A model generated the notes under the pieces. The model saw only the letters and a list, made by a program, of their open reading frames with translations. It did not search any database and was not told where the DNA came from. Positions 5,108 through 9,490 of a DNA stretch of 9,490 bases are shown here, piece after piece. A program made the position numbers and the translations under genes. The DNA is taken from NCBI GenBank assembly GCA_002784505.1, contig PFLF01000024.1, positions 4,533 through 14,022 on the forward strand, written 5' to 3'. Origin of the DNA: Candidatus Roizmanbacteria bacterium CG_4_10_14_0_8_um_filter_39_9 (lineage in GTDB: Bacteria > Patescibacteriota > Microgenomatia > UBA1406 > GWC2-37-13). Every line of letters begins with the position of its first letter. The stretch's first letter is position 1.

Positions 5108-6877
5108 ATGTGTGGCATATTTGGCGTCATTAACGATCAAACAAACGAGGCAGCTCAAACTATTTTGACTGGGCTTAAAAAATTAGAGTACCGTGGATAT
5201 GACTCATGGGGCATTGCCATAAAACCCGGCTCCTCCGATTCTTTGTTGGTTGAGAAGCATGTCGGAAAAATAGGGCTGGCTCAAACCTCACTTCCTCAAG
5301 GGACTATTGCCATTGGTCATACCCGTTGGGCAACCCATGGAGGCGTAACGGATGCTAATGCGCACCCTCACCTTGACTGCACAAAAAAAATTGCAGTCTT
5401 GCATAATGGAATTGTTGAAAATTATCAGGAGTTGAAAGTAAAGCTCCTTGAGCAGGGCCATACATTTATATCTGAAACAGACACCGAAATCATCGCACAC
5501 TTAATCGAAGAAAAACTGAAAAACCAGTCATTAAAAAAAGCAGTTTTTGGAACTTTTAAAGAGCTTGTCGGATCAAATGCCATCGCCGTTTTACATGGGA
5601 AATCTGAAACGATTATCGCCTGCCGAAACGGCTCTCCCCTTGTTGTTGGCATGGGAGTCGCGGACGCATATGTAGCATCGGATGTACCAGCATTTCTTAA
5701 ATTTACTAATAACGTACATTTTCTCATTGATGGAGAAAGTGTGATTCTTACCAAAAAAAGCATTCTACTTTATAACACTGACTCAGGGTCTGAGAAGAAA
5801 TTTTCTTGGTCGGTTCTTGACTGGAAAGTAGAAGACGCTGAAAAGGGTGGATACCCTCATTTTCTCCTGAAGGAGATCATGGAGCAAAAAAAAACCATAC
5901 CAAAGACAGCCCAGATTAATCTGGTGGAAATAGAGAAAACGGCAGCATTGATACGAGCTGGAAAAAAAATTGTTCTTGCAGCCTGTGGGACCGCATCATA
6001 CTGTGCTCTTGCTGCAAAATATTTTTTTGCACAGGGAGGGATCCATGCCGAGTCATATGGTGCCTATGAATTTTTACCTTTTGCACAGTTCTGCAACAGT
6101 GACACCGTGTTTATTGCCATTTCCCAAAGTGGTGAAACGGCCGACACACTTATTGCCGCAAAAGCTGCAAAAAAAAATGGGGCAACATTAGTTGCACTCG
6201 TGAATGCTCGGGGATCAACTCTTGAGAGACTCGCTGATATTACCATTCCTGTCGGCGCAGGTCCTGAAATAGCAGTTGTATCAACTAAGGCATTTACTTC
6301 ACAACTGGCAACGTTGTACCTCCTCTCACATGCAGTAGACGGCACCATTGCTAAAGCGCAGCAGAATCTTACAGATCTGGGCAACGCTTTGGAAAAATGG
6401 CTTGATGTTAAATTGCAGAAACAAGTTGTCGAACTTGCCAAAACACTGATGGATCATGAAGACATGTATCTGGTTGGGAAACATTTAAACTACCCGGCTA
6501 CCATGGAGTTTGCACTTAAAATAAAAGAGGCAAGCTATATCCATGCCGAACCGTTTGCGGCAGGTGAACTGAAACATGGAGTAATAACTCTTATTCAAAA
6601 AGGAACTCCTTGTTTTGTCCTGTCAAGTAACGACAGAGTAAAGCATGAGGTGCTTTCAAGTGCAGCAGAACTCAAAGCTCGCGGCGGACATATCGTCGGG
6701 ATCGCACCGTACGAGTCACTCGAATTTGATTCTCTTATAAAAACTCCCGATGCAGGAGATTTGACTATTTTCCCAAATGTCATAGTTGGGCAACTTCTGG
6801 GGTACTATCTGGGAGTCGGACGGGGAGCCGATCCGGATAAGCCACGGAATCTAGCCAAGAGCGTGACGGTAAAGTAA
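5108..6877 (+). CDS. glmS: glutamine-fructose-6-phosphate aminotransferase (isomerizing) GlmS
   Basis: A 589-residue enzyme making glucosamine-6-phosphate from fructose-6-phosphate and glutamine, the first step to UDP-GlcNAc, peptidoglycan and surface glycans. The start is ATG 5108 rather than the upstream TTG (5072), because the N-terminal nucleophile must be the Cys directly after Met: MCGIFGV. The glutaminase half shows YRGYDSWGIA, HTRWATHG (71-78), HNGIVENY (99-106) and ETDTE (123-127). Two SIS domains follow, with CGTASYCALAAKYF (293-306), SQSGET (339-344), VSTKAFTSQ (391-399) and the catalytic-region IKEASYIHAEPFAAGELKHG (472-491). The C-terminal tail is NLAKSVTVK, whereas the familiar ending is SVTVE. 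No Shine-Dalgarno is present; control probably comes from the structured leader. It ends with tandem TAA codons and is convergent, with six bases between, to the phosphatase gene. Confidence 0.97.
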   Translation: MCGIFGVINDQTNEAAQTILTGLKKLEYRGYDSWGIAIKPGSSDSLLVEKHVGKIGLAQTSLPQGTIAIGHTRWATHGGVTDANAHPHLDCTKKIAVLHNGIVENYQELKVKLLEQGHTFISETDTEIIAHLIEEKLKNQSLKKAVFGTFKELVGSNAIAVLHGKSETIIACRNGSPLVVGMGVADAYVASDVPAFLKFTNNVHFLIDGESVILTKKSILLYNTDSGSEKKFSWSVLDWKVEDAEKGGYPHFLLKEIMEQKKTIPKTAQINLVEIEKTAALIRAGKKIVLAACGTASYCALAAKYFFAQGGIHAESYGAYEFLPFAQFCNSDTVFIAISQSGETADTLIAAKAAKKNGATLVALVNARGSTLERLADITIPVGAGPEIAVVSTKAFTSQLATLYLLSHAVDGTIAKAQQNLTDLGNALEKWLDVKLQKQVVELAKTLMDHEDMYLVGKHLNYPATMEFALKIKEASYIHAEPFAAGELKHGVITLIQKGTPCFVLSSNDRVKHEVLSSAAELKARGGHIVGIAPYESLEFDSLIKTPDAGDLTIFPNVIVGQLLGYYLGVGRGADPDKPRNLAKSVTVK

Positions 6878-6883
6878 TAAAAT

Positions 6884-7468
6884 TTATTTTTCAATCTCAT
6901 ACCTCTCCCCTTTTTTCATCAAAATAATGGGTGAGGCGTTGGGAAAACTCATTTTATCTACCTCTACTGCCGTAAGATACAGAAAGTGCCTTAATAAGAG
7001 GGCGATAAGACCCCCATGAGTAAATATAGCTACCGTTTTATTTTTATGATTGTCTAAATAGGTTTGGAATTTACGGATCCGCTCCATCATCTCTTCATCG
7101 CTTTCCGCACCATATTCTTTTTCTCTCCCGCGGACCACCTGAGAAAAATGAACAAACTCTGCATTCGCCTTTTTTGCAACCATTGCAAAGGATACACCTT
7201 GTAGTGATCCGTAGTGCCGCTCTCGGAGCAGGGATGTTTTTTGAATTGGTAAATCATGATGTTTTGCAGTATGCTCTGCGGTAGTATAGGCACGCAACAA
7301 GTCTGACGAAAATATAACATCGATATGATGTTCTTTTAGCTGTAATGCGGCACTTTGTGCCTGACTGATGCCTTTATCATTAAGGGGAATGTCGAGATGC
7401 CCCTGCACTATTCGTTTTCTGTTTGAATCCGTTTCGCCATGGCGAATAATAATGATTTTTTGTGGCAT
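6884..7468 (-). CDS. histidine phosphatase family protein (phosphoglycerate-mutase-like)
   Basis: A 194-residue cytosolic phosphohydrolase of branch-1 of the histidine phosphatase family. The catalytic RHG is at 9-11 (IIRHGETDSN, nucleophile H10), the SSDLLRAYTTAE block at 54-65 supplies R59, the acid is E83 in LLRERHYGSLQG, and the second histidine is H151 in FTHGG. All core residues are present, so it should be active. Substrate cannot be read from sequence: family members include cofactor-dependent phosphoglycerate mutases, alpha-ribazole phosphatase and broad sugar-phosphate phosphatases; at 194 residues it is shorter than typical GpmA, which favours a phosphatase. The ATG at 7468 has no Shine-Dalgarno. 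It is divergent from the nuclease gene across 26 bases and convergent with glmS. Confidence 0.9.
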   Translation of the reverse strand: MPQKIIIIRHGETDSNRKRIVQGHLDIPLNDKGISQAQSAALQLKEHHIDVIFSSDLLRAYTTAEHTAKHHDLPIQKTSLLRERHYGSLQGVSFAMVAKKANAEFVHFSQVVRGREKEYGAESDEEMMERIRKFQTYLDNHKNKTVAIFTHGGLIALLLRHFLYLTAVEVDKMSFPNASPIILMKKGERYEIEK

Positions 7469-7473
7469 AGATA

Positions 7474-7479
7474 AATATA
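7474..7479 (-). promoter_or_regulatory. -10 box for the histidine phosphatase gene
   Basis: TATATT on the minus strand (7479 to 7474) ends five bases before the ATG at 7468; a second box, TATAAT (7484 to 7479), overlaps it with a 10-base gap. Both lie within the 26-base divergent region and overlap the -10 of the opposite gene, so only one polymerase can occupy the site at a time. Confidence 0.45.
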
Positions 7480-7480
7480 T

Positions 7481-7486
7481 TATAAT
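7481..7486 (+). promoter_or_regulatory. -10 box for the nuclease gene
   Basis: Perfect TATAAT ending eight bases before the ATG at 7495, so the mRNA would have a leader of about one or two bases. It overlaps the opposite-strand -10 boxes. The -35 is weak (TTTTGT at 7458-7463, 17-base spacer). Confidence 0.5.
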
Positions 7487-7494
7487 TGAGTCAA

Positions 7495-8061
7495 ATGAAA
7501 TTAAAAAAGAATTGGTCTTTTCTCTCGTCCCTGATTGTTGCAGGTTTCTTATTGTATTCCGGGGCAGTTACCTTTAATCCCAATACACTGAAGTTCGAAA
7601 AAAAAGCAGTCCCCTCCCCGACAGCTCCAAAAAAACTTAACTCATTTTTTGAGGTCCGAGTAACATCCGTCATTGACGGAGATACTATCATTATTGAGGG
7701 AAATAAACATGTTCGCTATATTGGTATTGATACTCCGGAAACTAAACACCCGGCAAAAGGAGTACAGTGCTATGGACTTGAGGCCTCTCAGAAAAATAAG
7801 GAGTTGGTCGACGGAAAGCTTATCAGGATGCAAAAAGATGTTTCGGAAACAGATCGTTACGGCAGACTGCTTCGCTACGTCTGGATAGTCAATGAAAATG
7901 CAACAGATTCGGCAGGTCTATTCGTAAATGATTATCTTGTTCGTGAGGGGTATGCGGTTGCATCAACTTTTCCTCCCGACGTCATGTATTCCAAGCAATT
8001 TATTGAAGCGGCAAGAGTTGCTCGTGAAGAAAACAAAGGTCTGTGGAAATCGTGCAACTGA
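7495..8061 (+). CDS. exported thermonuclease-like protein (SNase domain)
   Basis: A 188-residue protein with a basic N-terminus and a membrane span or signal (~8-26, FLSSLIVAGFLLYSG), a Pro/Lys-rich linker (35-48), then a staphylococcal nuclease OB-fold domain (~51-185). Catalytic residues of the family are present: D61/D63 in VIDGDT, R74 in VRYIGIDTPE, D79, E82 and R124 in DRYGR. It should cleave DNA and RNA with Ca2+ outside the membrane, perhaps for nucleotide scavenging, which suits an organism with poor biosynthesis (inference). No lipobox is seen, so it is either secreted or membrane-anchored. Start is ATG 7495; the upstream in-frame TTG at 7486 overlaps the -10 and is unlikely. The TGA stop touches the stop of the opposite gene. 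Confidence 0.92.
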   Translation: MKLKKNWSFLSSLIVAGFLLYSGAVTFNPNTLKFEKKAVPSPTAPKKLNSFFEVRVTSVIDGDTIIIEGNKHVRYIGIDTPETKHPAKGVQCYGLEASQKNKELVDGKLIRMQKDVSETDRYGRLLRYVWIVNENATDSAGLFVNDYLVREGYAVASTFPPDVMYSKQFIEAARVAREENKGLWKSCN

Positions 8062-8517
8062 TTATATTTTTCGCTTCACCAGTCTATAGACCGGAACAAT
8101 TTCTCTAATGTCACCGTTTTCTGTTTCAATTATATTAGTCCCTGATACTTTTTGATACTGCTCCAAATATCCGCTCATCATATCCTGCATGTCTTTGAGT
8201 TCTGATTTTTGCTCATTAATTTGGGCAGTAAGTGCTTCCATTGCAGGAGTTTTTAAAATCCGCTGTTTTGCACCGTTTTTAACCTTGTTGATTTCTTTCA
8301 CTTTCAGATTTAATTCATGATACTCGGCATCATTTTCAAATGTGTCCTTAAATATGCTGTTTTTTTCCTTGAGCGTGTTTTTGACCTTGTCCATATCACC
8401 AATATAACGATTGATAATCGTAGTTAACTCAATCAGGCTCAGTGAACTTGTAGGGCCTGACTGTTCGACAATTTCCGCATCCTCAACATTATTTTTTTGA
8501 TTTTTTGATGTATCCAT
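8062..8517 (-). CDS. coiled-coil protein of unknown function
   Basis: I do not recognise this protein of 151 residues from ATG 8517 (MDTSKNQ). It is polar and charged, with an acidic, Ser-rich N-terminus (1-27), a long helical, coiled-coil-like stretch (~30-123) broken near 89-92 (KTPA), and a short C-terminal tail likely to be beta structure (NGDIREIVPVYRLVKRKI). There is no signal peptide or membrane span. Upstream in-frame starts at 8535 (ATG) and 8556 (TTG) exist; 8517 is preferred because TATAAT (8542 to 8537) and TATAGT (8532 to 8527) lie upstream of it and overlap or follow those alternative starts. It abuts the nuclease stop with no gap. It may be a structural or protein-binding adaptor, but nothing specific supports a role. 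Confidence 0.7.
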   Translation of the reverse strand: MDTSKNQKNNVEDAEIVEQSGPTSSLSLIELTTIINRYIGDMDKVKNTLKEKNSIFKDTFENDAEYHELNLKVKEINKVKNGAKQRILKTPAMEALTAQINEQKSELKDMQDMMSGYLEQYQKVSGTNIIETENGDIREIVPVYRLVKRKI

Positions 8518-8536
8518 AGAACATTCACTATACATA

Positions 8537-8542
8537 ATTATA
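8537..8542 (-). promoter_or_regulatory. -10 box for the coiled-coil gene
   Basis: TATAAT on the minus strand (8542 to 8537), 19 bases before ATG 8517. Transcription would begin near 8530, giving a leader of about 13 bases. TATAGT (8532 to 8527), nine bases before the ATG, is an alternative matching the nearly leaderless spacing of other genes here. Confidence 0.4.
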
Positions 8543-8565
8543 ACCGGATTTTGCAAGCGATCTTT

Positions 8566-8599
8566 ATTTGCTTTAGTATACTGTTAAACTAAAGCAAAT
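8566..8599. repeat. perfect 12-bp inverted repeat in divergent promoter region
   Basis: ATTTGCTTTAGT (8566-8577) and ACTAAAGCAAAT (8588-8599) are exact reverse complements separated by ten bases. An 8-base palindrome, AGTATACT (8575-8582), straddles the left arm and the spacer. It lies between the divergent coiled-coil and patatin genes, just outside both putative -10 boxes, and follows no gene end, so an operator for a dimeric repressor or activator is more likely than a terminator. Confidence 0.65.
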
Positions 8600-8617
8600 G
8601 TTGCGAAGCTGTTGGTG

Positions 8618-8626
8618 TGCTATTAT
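8618..8626 (+). promoter_or_regulatory. extended -10 box for the patatin gene
   Basis: TGCTATTAT is an extended -10 with the same TGC prefix as the ftsH promoter, ending 11 bases before the ATG at 8638. Predicted start near 8633 gives a leader of about five bases. It begins 18 bases after the inverted repeat. Confidence 0.5.
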
Positions 8627-8637
8627 AAAAGTGAGAT

Positions 8638-9490
8638 ATGTCATTTAACTTATTTAAACAATCTCCGACTGTTGGATTTGCTCTGGGAGGTGGTGGACCC
8701 AAAGGGCTCGCCCACATTGGAGTCATCAAAAAATGTGAAGAGCACCATATCCCTATTGATTATATCGCGGGAACAAGCGCCGGGGCGATAGTCGGTGCAT
8801 TTTATGCAAAGTCGAAAAACATTGCTGAGGTTGAGGAGTATATTGTTAAAAAAAACTGGTGGGAAGTCCTGTCTCTATTGGCTGACCCATCTCTTGTCCA
8901 AGGAATCCTACAGGGAAGAAAAGCACAGGTATTTGTTGAAGGATATTTAGGGACAAGTCTTCAGTTTGATCAACTTAGTTTGCCATTTTCTGCAATTTCC
9001 GTTGATCTTGCGACCGGGCAATCGGTGATGATTAGTGAGGGGCCTGTTTCAAAAGCGGTGATGGCCAGCTTTGCAATCCCTATGCTTTTCAAACCAGTCA
9101 ATATTGATGGAAAATGTTTGATAGACGGGGGAGTTACCAGTCCGGTACCTGTTGAAGCAGTTAAAAAAATGGGTGCTGACATTACTGTTGGAGTAAATCT
9201 TAATAAGCATTATTTTTCTGAAAATGTCTCTGACAAGCTTAATCTGTTTCAGGTAGCACGCCATGCGTTTAGCATCATGACACATAATATCGCCCTCTAC
9301 GAGGTAAAAAAAGCAGATATTGTTATCAACCCTCGGGTTGATGAAATACACTGGAAAACATTGCTTGATGAAGGCCAAAAAATAAAGGCAATCCATACCG
9401 GTGAGTTGGCTGCCGAAGAAGAAATGCCTTCTCTTAAAGTATTAATTGAGGCAGGAGGTCAGTTTGTTCCTTCACTTTTCAAAAGAATAA
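8638..9490 (+). CDS. patatin-like phospholipase (RssA/NTE-type), 3' end beyond the window
   Basis: The frame is open from ATG 8638 to the right edge (284 codons, no stop seen). It is a serine acyl hydrolase of the patatin family using a Ser-Asp dyad: the oxyanion-hole glycine stretch GGGGPKG is at 17-23, the nucleophile elbow GTSAG at 45-49 (Ser47), and the catalytic Asp is D163 in IDGGV. The next block, SPVPVEAVKKMGAD, also matches bacterial members of about 250-320 residues, so little is probably missing. There is no signal peptide or membrane span at the N-terminus, suggesting a cytosolic or peripherally bound enzyme that cleaves acyl chains from phospholipids. It may serve lipid turnover or membrane attack (inference). 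The gene is divergent from the coiled-coil gene with an inverted repeat between. Confidence 0.92.
   Translation, partial: MSFNLFKQSPTVGFALGGGGPKGLAHIGVIKKCEEHHIPIDYIAGTSAGAIVGAFYAKSKNIAEVEEYIVKKNWWEVLSLLADPSLVQGILQGRKAQVFVEGYLGTSLQFDQLSLPFSAISVDLATGQSVMISEGPVSKAVMASFAIPMLFKPVNIDGKCLIDGGVTSPVPVEAVKKMGADITVGVNLNKHYFSENVSDKLNLFQVARHAFSIMTHNIALYEVKKADIVINPRVDEIHWKTLLDEGQKIKAIHTGELAAEEEMPSLKVLIEAGGQFVPSLFKRI

Noticed and set aside
6064..6441. Minus-strand 125-codon open frame inside glmS
   Set aside because: It lies opposite strongly conserved SIS-domain coding sequence; composition is that of an antisense shadow.
8518..8556. Longer forms of the coiled-coil protein from TTG 8556 or ATG 8535
   Set aside because: These starts lie upstream of or next to the TATAAT/TATAGT boxes, so the predicted transcripts would not include them; ATG 8517 is more consistent.
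9049..9396. Minus-strand 115-codon open frame near the right end
   Set aside because: It is antisense to the patatin gene, whose catalytic motifs continue unbroken across it.
1..9490. CRISPR array, insertion sequence or prophage
   Set aside because: No regularly spaced repeats, no transposase or integrase coding sequence, and no terminal inverted repeats with target duplications were seen.
1..9490. Recoded UGA (glycine) genetic code
   Set aside because: TGA ends the Sua5-TsaE and nuclease genes at family-appropriate positions, and no in-frame TGA interrupts conserved proteins.

Overview
The window looks like chromosomal DNA from a small-genome bacterium, most likely a Candidate Phyla Radiation (Patescibacteria) lineage. 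The reasons are very compact gene packing, a fused Sua5-TsaE protein, a free-standing 5'-3' exonuclease, almost no Shine-Dalgarno sequences, and short coding spaces filled with small unknown membrane or coiled-coil proteins. TGA is used as an ordinary stop (Sua5-TsaE and the nuclease gene), so the UGA-glycine code of Gracilibacteria/SR1 is excluded. No mobile element, CRISPR array, tRNA or rRNA was recognised. The lineage is inferred, not proven.

Layout. Positions 1-99 hold a hairpin and perhaps the first codons of a gene running off the left edge. On the minus strand (100-1179) is a Sua5-TsaE fusion for t6A tRNA modification. It is divergent from ftsH (1219-3117), followed on the same strand by a PolI-type 5'-3' exonuclease (3125-4054), a three-span membrane protein (4056-4451) and a membrane-anchored six-cysteine peptide with a beta-defensin-like cysteine pattern (4463-4768). 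A 339-base stretch without a gene (4769-5107) carries a GC-rich structured RNA immediately before glmS (5108-6877); I interpret it as a divergent glmS ribozyme. Convergent to glmS is a histidine phosphatase (6884-7468, minus). Divergent from that is an exported staphylococcal-nuclease-like protein (7495-8061), which meets end to end with a coiled-coil protein of unknown function (8062-8517, minus). A patatin-like phospholipase begins at 8638 and runs off the right edge, separated from the coiled-coil gene by a 120-base divergent region containing a perfect 12-bp inverted repeat.

How it works together. The set is mostly housekeeping: tRNA modification, membrane protein quality control, DNA repair or Okazaki processing, and amino-sugar synthesis for the cell envelope. 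The nuclease, the six-cysteine peptide and the patatin are candidates for surface or host/nutrient interaction. Gene expression seems to rely on -10 boxes placed 5-11 bases before start codons, which predicts leaderless or nearly leaderless mRNAs. Two of these boxes overlap the stop codon of the preceding gene. The only long 5' leader is the one before glmS, which fits a leader with a regulatory RNA job.

The most interesting items are the candidate glmS ribozyme with an altered core, the defensin-like cysteine peptide, the perfect clamp-binding pentapeptide at the end of the exonuclease, and the FtsH pore-loop Phe-to-Leu change.
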